Assembly (NCBI GenBank): GCA_945869955.1
Contig: CAMBQP010000017.1
Coordinates: forward strand, 1 to 44,189
Length of the DNA stretch: 44,189 nucleotides
Direction: 5' to 3'
From: Schlesneria paludicola DSM 18645
GTDB taxonomy: Bacteria; Planctomycetota; Planctomycetia; Planctomycetales; Planctomycetaceae
Positions 33,532-43,401 of the stretch are shown in pieces; the stretch's first letter is position 1, and each line of letters begins with the position of its first letter. A program made the translations under genes and the position numbers. The notes beneath the pieces are model-generated. The model did no database searches, was not told the DNA's origin, and was given only the letters and a program-made list of their open reading frames with translations.

Positions 33532-33569
33532 CCTGCGGGTATCCGAAGTCTGCCCCTGCGGGTATCCGA
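33532..33569. repeat. Short 15-base direct repeat
   Basis: CCTGCGGGTATCCGA occurs at 33532-33546 and again at 33555-33569, in the gap between the convergent fbp and coaE genes. A partial third copy (GTGCGGGTGTC) follows. It has no evident function. Confidence 0.75.
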
Positions 33570-33710
33570 GGTGCGGGTGTCGGGGGGTGATGAGGGGGAC
33601 CGAGTTGCGGTCCACGGCGTCGCGGATTTCTCTGACCAAAAACTCGACTGATCGCGACGGGGGATTCTATCTGATGGCTGCGACGGAGGTGCTGGAATCG
33701 ACGCTTGCTG

Positions 33711-34382
33711 TTACCGGGGTCCGTTCGGTGGCGCGACCCAATTCCGCTCGATCAGACAATCCAGCAGTTGCTTTCCCGCATATTCCAGCGCGCGATCATT
33801 CACGATCACCAGATCCGATTCCTGCCGTTTTCGGCTCAGATCCCACTGGCTCTCTTCCCGACGTTGCAACTCGGCTTTCGTCCAACCGCGATGGGCTTGA
33901 ACTCGCTGCAGCCGCATTTCTGCCGGGGTCTCAATAAATACGACGAGTTCACATAAATCCCGCCAACCCGCTTCTAATAGAATCGCCGCATCGAGCAGTA
34001 CCGCTTCGGCGCGTTGTTCGACCGCAATCGAGACCTCTGCGGCAATCTGCTGCGAGATTGCGGGGTGGACAATCCGTTCGAGATCCCGTCGAGCAACGAG
34101 GTGATTCGAGTCGACTCCAAAAACCCGGTTCGCCAGTTTGGCTCGGACAATGTTTCCGCCCGAATCAAAGATCTCGTCACCGAATCGGGCTCTCAATTCG
34201 GCTTTGACCGAAACCGACAGCAGTGCTTCGTGGCCAAGTTTGTCCGCATCAATCACCGCGACGGGGGCGTGGGTCGAGACCCAATTCGCAACGGCACTTT
34301 TTCCTGACCCGACTCCCCCCACCACGCCAATGAGGGGAATTCGATTTCGTGCATTTTTCATGGGGGTTGCGGCGGTTTCCAT
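33711..34382 (-). CDS. coaE: Dephospho-CoA kinase
   Basis: The last enzyme of coenzyme A synthesis, phosphorylating the 3'-hydroxyl of dephospho-CoA's ribose. The protein has 223 residues. AGGA lies seven bases before the ATG at 34382. P-loop: GGVGSGKS (22-29). The substrate-binding segment VIDADKLGHEAL follows, then DLERIVHPAI, a Walker B-like VLLDAAILLEAGW, and the lid/adenine region MRLQRVQAHRGWTKAELQRRE. Length and order are normal for CoaE. It lies 170 bases downstream of prs on the same strand; coenzyme and nucleotide precursor genes are together but not overlapping. Confidence 0.95.
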   Translation of the reverse strand: METAATPMKNARNRIPLIGVVGGVGSGKSAVANWVSTHAPVAVIDADKLGHEALLSVSVKAELRARFGDEIFDSGGNIVRAKLANRVFGVDSNHLVARRDLERIVHPAISQQIAAEVSIAVEQRAEAVLLDAAILLEAGWRDLCELVVFIETPAEMRLQRVQAHRGWTKAELQRREESQWDLSRKRQESDLVIVNDRALEYAGKQLLDCLIERNWVAPPNGPR

Positions 34383-34555
34383 AGCAAATTCCTGACATCA
34401 TCGAGCTGGATCGGCTGACTGCTCTTGCACCATCATCAGCTGGATCCTTCTTTTTCGCAATGCGTGAGGCCAACCGGGTTTCAGGTGTCCGTACAGAAAT
34501 CCAGGGACAACAAATCCCGCAATCAATCACTTCAGGATCTGCCCATAACCCACAC

Positions 34556-35503
34556 TCAATCGAACAGATAACTGACCGATTCGTTTCGGTGAATTCTGCG
34601 GATTGCTTCACCCAAAAGAGGAGCCACGGAAATGACCCGCAGGTTTGGCAGCATTTGTTCGGGCCGAAGAGCCAGGCTGTTCGAGACGACGATTTCCACA
34701 ATGGGCGCTCCGCGAAGCCGCTCGACCGCTTGACCACAAAAAACCGGGTGTGTCGCACCGACGTAGATGTGTTTGGCACCAAACTGGGCAACGGTTCGAA
34801 CGGCACCAACCATCGAGCCTGCCGTGGTGATCATGTCATCGAATATAATGGCGGTCTTTCCCTCGATCGGACCACCAATCAGATTTTCTTGCCGGGTTTC
34901 AAAGGCATTGGCTCGACGTTTATCCACAATGGCAAAACTGCCACCCAAATGGTCGACGTGTTGCAGTGATCGCTTGATACTTCCTTCATCAGGACTGACA
35001 ATCACCAGGCTTTCCGTCGGCAAATTCAGCGAACGGAAGTAATCGTCCAAAATGGGCGATGCATACAAATGGTCGACAGGGCAATCAAAAAAACCTTGAA
35101 TCTGCGCCGCATGCAGATCCATCGCCAGCACTCGATCGGCCCCGGCTTTGGTAATGAGGTTCGCCACGAGTTTGGCCGTAATCGGCACGCGGCCCATATC
35201 TTTACGATCCTGCCGCGCATACCCGTAATACGGGATGACCGCCGTAATTCGGGCGGCACTCGCCCGTTTACAAGTGTCGATCATCACCAGCAGTTCCATG
35301 AGGTTTTCATTGACAGGTGGGCCCGTTGGCTGTACCAGAAATACGTCACGGCCTCGAACATTGGAATCGAGTCGCACAGCAATTTCCCCATCGGGAAAAT
35401 TGTCGAGCGTCACGGAACCGAGTCCGATGCTGAGGTACGACGCAATTTCCGCCGCCAGCTTGGGATTTGCACGACCACTCAGAATGCAAAGTTCGTCATA
35501 CAT
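34556..35503 (-). CDS. prs: Ribose-phosphate pyrophosphokinase
   Basis: Makes PRPP from ribose 5-phosphate and ATP, feeding purine, pyrimidine, NAD, histidine and tryptophan synthesis. With the ATG at 35503 the protein has 315 residues, the usual length of the bacterial enzyme, and starts MYDELCILSGRANPKLA as family members do. An ATG nine codons earlier (35530) is the alternative; neither has a clear ribosome-binding site, and the longer frame to 35689 is not family-like. Visible features: DNFPDGE (34-40), the flexible loop YYGYARQDRKDMGRVPI (92-108), the conserved His131 in DLHAAQIQGFF, and the PRPP loop FDDMITTAGS (221-230). It is divergent from murE. Confidence 0.95.
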   Translation of the reverse strand: MYDELCILSGRANPKLAAEIASYLSIGLGSVTLDNFPDGEIAVRLDSNVRGRDVFLVQPTGPPVNENLMELLVMIDTCKRASAARITAVIPYYGYARQDRKDMGRVPITAKLVANLITKAGADRVLAMDLHAAQIQGFFDCPVDHLYASPILDDYFRSLNLPTESLVIVSPDEGSIKRSLQHVDHLGGSFAIVDKRRANAFETRQENLIGGPIEGKTAIIFDDMITTAGSMVGAVRTVAQFGAKHIYVGATHPVFCGQAVERLRGAPIVEIVVSNSLALRPEQMLPNLRVISVAPLLGEAIRRIHRNESVSYLFD

Positions 35504-35705
35504 GAAATTCGGACGTTCGGCTGAAGGCATAAAATCGGCTGAGACTCGGGAATAAGTCGACAGCAGGCTGCCGCATTCTGAAAGAAGGTTGGGGCGGACG
35601 CAAGCCTGTTTCGGATCTCGGGGCAAATCGACTTGACCGTTTTCCGGGAATCGGGGACAAGATCGGCAGAAGACTACCTGTTTCTGCAATCAGAAGGAGG
35701 CGTGT

Positions 35706-37220
35706 GTGCGTGAGGCGGTTCCATTTCCATTTGCTGTCAGTCTCAGGCGATTATTGCCTCAGGCGAGTTTCGTCGGTTGCACAAACCTTTGTGTCACAGA
35801 CGCGGTAGAAACCAGCGCAGAAGTCCTGCAAGGCACACTCTTTGCCGTCATTCGTGGCACCCGGGTTGATGCCCGAAATTTCATTCACGAGGCGATCATG
35901 CGGGGTGCTGCCGGACTGCTCGTCGACACCCCGATTTTGGATACGACCCTCCCTCAGTGCGTTGTTTCCGATGTCCGCTCGGCATTTTCACGCGTCTGCG
36001 AATCGCTTTCCGGTGAACCCTCGCGTCAACTCAGTATCGCCGGTGTGACCGGAACCAATGGCAAGACCACGACCGCCTGGCTGATCCGCAGTCTGATGGA
36101 GCGTGCAGGCTACCGCTGCGGGCTTTTAGGAACCGTGGAATACTCGGACGGAATTTCCAGCGGCCCCGCAACACTCACTACACCCGACTCCCGATCACTC
36201 GCCCAATGGCTGGGCCGCATGGTCCAGGCGGGTACGAGACACGCGGCGATCGAGTTATCCAGCCATGCCCTGCATCAGGGACGTGCGGCCGGCATCGAAC
36301 TGGCCGCAGCCATCGTCACCAACGTGACCCAAGACCATTTTGACTACCACCAGACCTTCGAAAACTATCTGGCCGCGAAAGCAAGAATCATCCAGCATGT
36401 TCGACCGGGGGGAATCATCGTCCTGAATCGGGATGACCCAGGTGCCTGGTCACTCCGCGAGCAAGTCCTCGAATCGACAACCGGTATCTCATTCGGATTG
36501 AATCCGACAGCGGACGTGACCGCACAGATTCGGGACGAGTCTCTCTCGGGAACACGCTTCCGCCTGAAAATTCACGGGGAATCGATCGACTGTGCCACAC
36601 GACTCATCGGGCGTCACAACATCTCGAATATTCTGGCTGCGGTCGCTACCTGCTCGCATTTGGGACTATCGCTCGAAGAAATCACCTTGGGAATCGAATC
36701 CTTTCGCTGCGTTCCCGGTCGATTAGAACAGATCGAGTGTGGTCAGCCATTCGATGTTTTTGTGGACTATGCCCATACAGACGATGCCTTGCGTCGGTGC
36801 CTGGCCAGCCTCAAAGGACTGACACCGGGCCGCGTGATTTGTGTATTTGGTGCCGGGGGTGATCGCGATCGAACCAAGCGGCCTAAGCTGGGAAATGCCG
36901 CGCTCTTGGCTGATGTCGCCATTGTCACCAGTGACAATCCACGCAGTGAGAATCCTGGGGCGATCATCGATGAAATTCTCGCAGGAATGCGCGAGTCCAT
37001 CGTAACTCCCCGAGTCGAAATCGATCGACATGCCGCCATTCAGCATGCCCTTGAGCTGGCTCAACCGGGTGACTGCATCCTGATCGCCGGCAAAGGACAT
37101 GAAAACGAACAAATCATCGGTTCGCAACGGCTACCATTCGACGACCGTCAAATCACACGAGAGATCTTGCGTGAACGGTGGCAACCACTAGCTCGTCCGC
37201 CGGAAAGGGTGAACAGCTGA
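35706..37220 (+). CDS. murE: UDP-MurNAc-tripeptide ligase (meso-diaminopimelate type)
   Basis: A peptidoglycan precursor ligase adding the third amino acid to UDP-MurNAc-L-Ala-D-Glu; 504 residues, cytoplasmic. The start is GTG at 35706, with a perfect AAGGAGG five bases upstream. The P-loop is GTNGKTTT (116-123). YLAAKARI contains the lysine (225) that is carbamylated in Mur ligases. The C-terminal domain holds VDYAHTDDALRR, FGAGGDRDRTKRP and DNPR (410-413), the motif of meso-diaminopimelate-adding enzymes, so the cell wall peptide should contain that amino acid. One base separates its stop from murF. No other division or cell wall genes flank the pair. Confidence 0.96.
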   Translation: MREAVPFPFAVSLRRLLPQASFVGCTNLCVTDAVETSAEVLQGTLFAVIRGTRVDARNFIHEAIMRGAAGLLVDTPILDTTLPQCVVSDVRSAFSRVCESLSGEPSRQLSIAGVTGTNGKTTTAWLIRSLMERAGYRCGLLGTVEYSDGISSGPATLTTPDSRSLAQWLGRMVQAGTRHAAIELSSHALHQGRAAGIELAAAIVTNVTQDHFDYHQTFENYLAAKARIIQHVRPGGIIVLNRDDPGAWSLREQVLESTTGISFGLNPTADVTAQIRDESLSGTRFRLKIHGESIDCATRLIGRHNISNILAAVATCSHLGLSLEEITLGIESFRCVPGRLEQIECGQPFDVFVDYAHTDDALRRCLASLKGLTPGRVICVFGAGGDRDRTKRPKLGNAALLADVAIVTSDNPRSENPGAIIDEILAGMRESIVTPRVEIDRHAAIQHALELAQPGDCILIAGKGHENEQIIGSQRLPFDDRQITREILRERWQPLARPPERVNS

Positions 37221-37221
37221 T

Positions 37222-38631
37222 ATGGAACGGTTTGCGCTGCAAGACCTGGTCCAGTCGACGGGGGGCCGACTTCGAGATGTCGAGCTTGCAGACGCACGCT
37301 TCTCTCGTATTTCCACCGACTCACGCGAGATTGAGCCCGGAGACATTTTCTGGGCTCTCAAGGGTGAGCACCAACACGGACACGATTTCGTCAGCCAAGC
37401 AAGAGAAAAGCAAGCTCGGCTCAGTATTGTCGCCACGAGCCACGCGGATGCGGTCGCAGGCCCGGTCCTGATTGTCGACGACACCCTCGCAGCCTTGGGA
37501 CAATTTGCCAAGTGGCACCGGAATCAACTCGATCCCCTCGTGATCGGAGTCACCGGGAGCGTCGGCAAAACGACCACCCGCGAATTGATTTTTGCCGCAT
37601 TGAATGGCCCCTTCTCGGGGATCCGCAGCCGGAAGAATTTCAATAATCTGATCGGACTACCACTTAGTTTACTCGATCTCGAACCGTCGCACGAATTCGC
37701 CGTGATGGAAATGGGGGCTTCGGCCCAAGGTGATATTGAACAACTTTGCCACATCGCCCTGCCGGAAATCGGGGTGATTACAGCAATCGGCCCCGCTCAT
37801 CTGCAGTCGTTTGGCACCCTCGATCAGATTATCAAAACCAAAGGGGAATTACTGGAACAACTTCCCTCGACAGGCTTTGCAGTTATCCCCGGTGACGACG
37901 ATGTACTCCGGAACATGTCAGGCCGTGCCGGTTGCCCGGTGATTTTTGTGGGGCAACATGAGCACAATCCCATCCGCGCGACCGAGATCCACGCGGATCC
38001 GGATGGTTTGCGATTTTACTGTCAGGGACACCAGTTTACTCTTCAGATCAACGGGCGGCATCTGATTCCCAACGTGTTGTGTGCGATTGCGATCGGCCTG
38101 GAACTCGGCATTCCGATTGAGCGCCTGGCCGAGGGATTGTCCCAGTTTGTCCCCGCTGCTGGTCGGGGGAAACGGGTTCAAATCGGTTCCTGGACCATTG
38201 TCGACGATACCTACAACGCCAGCCCTCTCTCCGTTGCCGCCTCGTGCCGTATGTTGCGGGAGCTCCCTCTGACCGCCCAAGGTCAGCGACTGCTGATTTT
38301 GGGTGATATGCGAGAACTCGGAGAGACTGCCGTGATGGAACACGAACGGATTGGCAAACTGGCGGCAGAACTGCAAATCGACCGTCTGCTGGTTTGCGGG
38401 GAATTCGCGAATGACCTGGCTCGAGGGGCTAACCAGAACGGCATGCAATCCCACCAGATCGCAGCCGCACCGGACCTGGAGACCCTGCTGGCGGTACTGG
38501 ATTGCTGGCTTGAACCCGATGATCTGTTGCTCATCAAAGGATCCCGATCGACGCGAATGGAACGCGTACTGGATTGGCTGAAAATCCGCGCCGAATCACT
38601 CGAACCACAGCCCGCCACCTCAGACGTCTAA
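37222..38631 (+). CDS. murF: UDP-MurNAc-pentapeptide synthase
   Basis: Adds D-alanyl-D-alanine to UDP-MurNAc-tripeptide, completing the cytoplasmic peptidoglycan precursor; 469 residues. It starts with ATG one base after the murE stop, so translational coupling is expected. The N-terminal domain has STDSREIEPGDIFWALKGEH; the ATP-binding domain has GVTGSVGKTTTRE (109-121), KNFNNLIGLPLSLL and VMEMGASAQGDI; the C-terminal domain has VDDTYNASPLSVAASCRML, ILGDMRELGE and LLIKGSRSTRME. All motifs are intact. After it the strand has no gene for more than 1.7 kb; the next genes are convergent. Confidence 0.96.
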   Translation: MERFALQDLVQSTGGRLRDVELADARFSRISTDSREIEPGDIFWALKGEHQHGHDFVSQAREKQARLSIVATSHADAVAGPVLIVDDTLAALGQFAKWHRNQLDPLVIGVTGSVGKTTTRELIFAALNGPFSGIRSRKNFNNLIGLPLSLLDLEPSHEFAVMEMGASAQGDIEQLCHIALPEIGVITAIGPAHLQSFGTLDQIIKTKGELLEQLPSTGFAVIPGDDDVLRNMSGRAGCPVIFVGQHEHNPIRATEIHADPDGLRFYCQGHQFTLQINGRHLIPNVLCAIAIGLELGIPIERLAEGLSQFVPAAGRGKRVQIGSWTIVDDTYNASPLSVAASCRMLRELPLTAQGQRLLILGDMRELGETAVMEHERIGKLAAELQIDRLLVCGEFANDLARGANQNGMQSHQIAAAPDLETLLAVLDCWLEPDDLLLIKGSRSTRMERVLDWLKIRAESLEPQPATSDV

Positions 38632-38842
38632 TCAAAACGGCCTCGGAAGAGCTTCGGCCAGTCGCTGCACCGACGAATCGCGACAACGGAATTTCAATCA
38701 GGAAATTGCGGTGACCCTCATTCTTGCTGATCACCGGATCGTCACGGGCAAGAACTACGATCATCGCAAAGTCCTCATTGAAAATCGGTTGCACCGATCA
38801 GTTCACGGAGTGTCGCTTAAATTAGGGATGTCCCTATAATTT
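38632..38842. other. Convergent intergenic region downstream of murF
   Basis: No gene and no clear terminator for murF was seen. A short palindrome AGGGATGTCCCT (38824-38835) in AT-rich flanks lies just beyond the stop of the possible small minus-strand gene. It has no T-run. Confidence 0.35.
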
Positions 38843-39031
38843 CTACTCTCCAGAAAATCCCTCAGCGACAGAGCCAGAAGGCCCTTGTTTCTGCAACCAA
38901 TCCGCGATGTACTCGCGTACGGCCCCAATCGGGGATCCTCCGCTGGAACCACTTTGCTGCAACACTTTACAGACCGCACAATCGACGGCGACGGCAAGCC
39001 AGTCAGCTCCAGAGTTCGGCAAGTGGGGCAT
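38843..39031 (-). CDS. Possible small protein overlapping the DUF1501 gene end
   Basis: A 62-codon frame starting inside the last codons of the DUF1501 gene (29-base overlap, different frame) and continuing past its stop. The product has no signal or membrane segment. It contains a patterned stretch (WLAVAVDCAVCKVLQQSG, then REYIADWLQKQG) that looks like two amphipathic helices, with a CxxC. Codon choice resembles that of neighbouring genes. I recognise no family. It may be a real small cytoplasmic protein translated by coupling, or chance; a conserved counterpart after DUF1501 genes elsewhere would decide. Confidence 0.35.
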   Translation of the reverse strand: MPHLPNSGADWLAVAVDCAVCKVLQQSGSSGGSPIGAVREYIADWLQKQGPSGSVAEGFSGE

Positions 39032-40148
39032 AGGGAACCATGGGTTCCTGCTGGTTGCCGATGTCGATCAGTTGGGTGGCGCCGTCGACTCCGCACCAGT
39101 TGAGCAGCGTTGCTGTCAACTCGCCCGGTTCGACAGGACGCTCGATCGGTTCTGCTGCAGAGGCGTCACTGCTACCAATCACTTTGCCACCGGCAACCTT
39201 ACCTCCCGCAACCAGTCCAGACCAGCAGCGGGTCCAGTGGTCCCGGCCCATGTTTTCGTTGACCAGCGGGGTGCGGCCGAATTCTCCTGTGGCAACCACC
39301 AGGGTTTCGTCTAACAGGCCTCGCTGAGCCAGGTCATCCAGCAGAGCGGCCATCGCCTGATCGAATTCGGGACAAAGTCGAGCCTGATAGTCGAACAATG
39401 TCGCGGCACCGCAATTCTTGTCGCCGTGACAGTCCCAGGTGATTCGATTTTGCAGCGAATCAAACAGATTCACGGTGACGCAGCGCGTCCCCTGCTCGAC
39501 CAATTGACGGGCTCGCAGTAACAACCTGCCAAATTCGGTGTCGCCGTACAATCGACGCATCGACTCGGGTTCTTCCGTTAATTCCTGCAGACCGCTTTGC
39601 GGCATCCATTCGGTCCCCAGGACGCCCGACTGCTGACCGCGATAGGAATTCACGCCGGTGTCGGAAACGGGTCGGGGAAGAATCACGTTCGCGGGAATAT
39701 TTTGCCGCGCTGGAACGGCACGGGCAACAAGGCTTCCCCAGTTGGGAAACTGCAGGCCCCGTTCTGCCAATCGACCTGTTTGCAACAGCTGTTGTCCGGT
39801 TTCGTGGATCGGTGCCGCATCGTGGGTGAGCGATCGGATGACAGCAAAACGATCGGATCGCTGTGCGAGGCGTGGGAGCGATTCTCCAAAACGAATTCCG
39901 GGGACCGCTGTTTCGATCGACTTGAACGGACCGCGAATGCTCGAGGGAGCTTCGGGCTTTGGATCGAAGGTTTCCAGCTGGCTGACTCCCCCCGTCATCA
40001 GAATGAAGATCGCCCGTCGGCTGGGGACTGCAGTCAATGCCCCAGCGCGTGCCGCGCCCGAGAGGCCCACCACGGTCAGTCCCCCCGCGCGCAGAAAATC
40101 ACGACGTGAGAAACCATCGATCTCGGAGTGAGTCTCCGCCGCTGACAT
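39003..40148 (-). CDS. DUF1501 domain-containing, Tat-exported protein
   Basis: A 381-residue member of the DUF1501 family (sulfatase/alkaline phosphatase-like fold), abundant in planctomycetes. ATG at 40148 is chosen: AAGGAAG lies just upstream and a twin-arginine signal follows (SRRDFLRAGGLTVVGLSGAARAG). Earlier in-frame ATGs (40187 and beyond) lack a ribosome-binding site. The body has AIFILMTGGVSQLETFDPKP, GIRFGESLPRLAQRSDRFAVI, SLTHDAAPIHETGQQLLQTG, NWGSLVA, and near the end VVATGEFGRTPLVN with GRDHWTRCWSGLVAGG. It should act in the periplasm. DUF1501 genes often pair with a DUF1549/DUF1553 cytochrome-type gene; none is present here. Confidence 0.9.
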   Translation of the reverse strand: MSAAETHSEIDGFSRRDFLRAGGLTVVGLSGAARAGALTAVPSRRAIFILMTGGVSQLETFDPKPEAPSSIRGPFKSIETAVPGIRFGESLPRLAQRSDRFAVIRSLTHDAAPIHETGQQLLQTGRLAERGLQFPNWGSLVARAVPARQNIPANVILPRPVSDTGVNSYRGQQSGVLGTEWMPQSGLQELTEEPESMRRLYGDTEFGRLLLRARQLVEQGTRCVTVNLFDSLQNRITWDCHGDKNCGAATLFDYQARLCPEFDQAMAALLDDLAQRGLLDETLVVATGEFGRTPLVNENMGRDHWTRCWSGLVAGGKVAGGKVIGSSDASAAEPIERPVEPGELTATLLNWCGVDGATQLIDIGNQQEPMVPYAPLAELWS

Positions 40149-40396
40149 TCGAGCTTCCTTTTTTCGACCCCAAAACCAATTTGCCATAGCACTGTACCGT
40201 TCTGTCGTGAGGATGAAAACCGCACCCATGACATCGACCAGCGGCGGCACCTGCCATGGCTCTCTTCCGACATCAACGCAGGGACTTGTTGTACTCAGGG
40301 GGGAGACTGGGCAAAACTGCGTGACATACTTATCCTGCCGGTTGCAGCGAATCAAACCGATGTAACGGATACGCAGGCCACTGCCGGGGAAAATGC

Positions 40397-41158
40397 ATGA
40401 TTCTTGACTTATTCAAACTGGACGGACGAGTTGCTCTGGTCACAGGGGCCACCCGGGGGCTGGGGGAGGCGATGGCACTCGGCCTGGCCGAAGCCGGGGC
40501 CGATGTCGTTGGCATCAGTCGTTCGGGGGAATGGACGGAACTGGAACAGCTCGTTCGCGGAACCGGACGCCGATTCTGGGGATTTACGGCAGATCTGGGT
40601 CAGCCAGCAGATCGGGTGGGGTTGATTGACAAGATTCTGGAACAGACGGGTCGGCTCGATATTCTGGTGAACAATGCGGGGATCTCGCATCGTCATCCTC
40701 CCGAGGATTATCCGTTAAGCGAATGGCATCAGCTTTTTGAAGTTCACTTGCATGCTTCGTTCGATTTGTCGCAGCAGGTAGCCCGACACATGCTGACTCG
40801 CGGTCGCGGGAAAATCATCAATATCGGTTCGGTCATGACCTTTGAAGGGGGCCTGAATATCCCGGCGTATGCAGCCGCCAAACATGGCCTGGCGGGGTTG
40901 ACCAAGTCGCTCGCCAATTCGTGGGGACGACAAGGAATCAATGTGAACTGTATCTGCCCCGGCTATTTTGAGACCTCGCTGTCACATATCCTGATGAATG
41001 ACCCGGTGCGCGGGCCACAGATTTTGGACCGGATTCCCGTAGGACGCTGGGGTCAGCCGGACGAATTGGCGGGGTTATGCGTCTTTCTGGCTTCAGATGC
41101 CTCGAACTATATGCACGGCAGTACCGTCGCGATCGACGGCGGCTGGTTATCACGATGA
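40397..41158 (+). CDS. kduD: SDR family oxidoreductase, KduD-like
   Basis: A 253-residue classical short-chain dehydrogenase closely resembling 2-deoxy-D-gluconate 3-dehydrogenase / 2-dehydro-3-deoxy-D-gluconate 5-dehydrogenase (KduD), which acts in breakdown of uronic acid polymers such as pectin. Start [17 protein letters not shown] matches KduD. The cofactor motif is TGATRGLG (16-23), NNAG is at 92-95 and the catalytic set is Ser145, Tyr158 and Lys162 (YAAAK). [15 protein letters not shown] and the ending [12 protein letters not shown] are KduD-like. No kduI or other uronate gene is nearby, so the physiological substrate is inferred from similarity only. It is divergent from the DUF1501 gene. 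Confidence 0.85.
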   Translation: MILDLFKLDGRVALVTGATRGLGEAMALGLAEAGADVVGISRSGEWTELEQLVRGTGRRFWGFTADLGQPADRVGLIDKILEQTGRLDILVNNAGISHRHPPEDYPLSEWHQLFEVHLHASFDLSQQVARHMLTRGRGKIINIGSVMTFEGGLNIPAYAAAKHGLAGLTKSLANSWGRQGINVNCICPGYFETSLSHILMNDPVRGPQILDRIPVGRWGQPDELAGLCVFLASDASNYMHGSTVAIDGGWLSR

Positions 41159-41326
41159 CCCCTCCCCAAAAAAAAGACGAAAAAGACGACAGGGACAATT
41201 TTCCTGCCCAATCCACCAAAATCGGACTGTGCGATCTAGTCTCTTTTTGGCATGCGAGAACAGATTGAAACTCACCCTCGGCGACGGAGGGTAGATTTCA
41301 CAGACACCGCCTCTGTAAAACCGTAG

Positions 41327-42403
<1,077 letters not shown>

Positions 42404-42517
42404 TTAAATCAGAGCGGGCATGGGACGACGGCGGGTTCTTTTTGGGTTCAAATGCCTCTCCTCAGTCGATCTGTGTTTCAAGCACCAAGTTTTTTATTCA
42501 TGCAGGAGTGGAATAGC

Positions 42518-43384
42518 ATGTTGCGTGTCGCCGTGATTGGGGCGAGGGGACAGTTGGGGAGCGATCTCGTCTCTCGTTTGGGAGCTCAGGCGATTCCGCT
42601 GGGGCACGCGGATATTGACATTTCCGAGGCGTCGAGTATTTCCCTTGCATTGGACCGGGACCGACCGGATGTCGTCATCAATTGTGCGGCCTATAACTTC
42701 GTCGACAAAGCCGAAACCGAACGTGATCAGGCGATGCTCACCAATCGCCGTGGCCCTGGGTTGCTCGCCGACTATTGCCGTGAACATGATCTGAAGCTGG
42801 TTCACGTCGGGACCGATTATGTGTACGACGGCCAAACGGGCGACCGCCCCTGGACGGAAGCGGACGAGCCACAACCGCTCAGTACCTATGCACTCAGCAA
42901 GTATTCGGGCGAGCAACTCGTGCGGGCACATTGCCCACGCCATTTCGTCGTCAGAACGTGTGGTCTCTACGGACGGAATGCGGCACACGGCAAAGGAAAC
43001 TTTGTGGAAACGATGTTGCGGCTGGGGCGGGAACGCTCTGAACTGAGCATCGTGAGCGACCAGCGCTGCACCCCAACGGCGACTGCGGATCTCGCCTCGG
43101 CCATTCTCGATTTGATGAAAACCGAAGCGTACGGGCTGTACCATGCCACCAATTCCGGTGACTGTTCGTGGTTCGAGTTTGCGACCGAGATCCTGCGACG
43201 TGCGCAACTCAAAACGGTGGTGAAACCGATCACGACCGCTGACTACGGTGCTCGCGCCCGACGGCCCTCGTACAGCGTCCTCAACTGCGCAAAGCTCGAG
43301 CGGGTGCTGGGATGGAAAATGCCCTCCTGGCGGGAAGCCCTTGCAAATTATCTCATCGATCGCGAACAGTCGAAGCGGCATTGA
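42518..43384 (+). CDS. rfbD: dTDP-4-dehydrorhamnose reductase
   Basis: The last enzyme of dTDP-L-rhamnose synthesis, an NAD(P)H-dependent extended SDR of 288 residues. ATG at 42518 is preferred: AGGAG lies upstream and the Rossmann strand follows at once (MLRVAVIGARGQLGSDLV). An in-frame ATG at 42500 is possible. Visible features: GARGQLG (8-14), NCAAYNFVDKAE (55-66), GTDYVYDG (98-105), and the catalytic YxxxK in STYALSKYSGEQLV (Tyr124, Lys128). VVRTCGLYGRNA and SDQRCTPTATADLA also match the family. The other rhamnose genes (rfbA, rfbB, rfbC) are not in this window. Relatives with different nucleotide-sugar substrates cannot be excluded. Confidence 0.9.
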   Translation: MLRVAVIGARGQLGSDLVSRLGAQAIPLGHADIDISEASSISLALDRDRPDVVINCAAYNFVDKAETERDQAMLTNRRGPGLLADYCREHDLKLVHVGTDYVYDGQTGDRPWTEADEPQPLSTYALSKYSGEQLVRAHCPRHFVVRTCGLYGRNAAHGKGNFVETMLRLGRERSELSIVSDQRCTPTATADLASAILDLMKTEAYGLYHATNSGDCSWFEFATEILRRAQLKTVVKPITTADYGARARRPSYSVLNCAKLERVLGWKMPSWREALANYLIDREQSKRH

Positions 43385-43401
43385 ACCATCCGGCGGATGC
43401 C

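Noticed and set aside
33464-33937. 157-codon plus-strand frame after fbp
   Set aside because: It lies largely antisense to coaE, whose motifs are clear, and its product is low-complexity without family resemblance.
38824-38835. AGGGATGTCCCT palindrome as a terminator or operator
   Set aside because: The stem is only five pairs, there is no T-run, and no regulator with this site is known to me.
42494-43381. 295-codon minus-strand frame opposite rfbD
   Set aside because: A shadow of the GC-rich codon pattern of rfbD, whose motifs are all intact on the plus strand.
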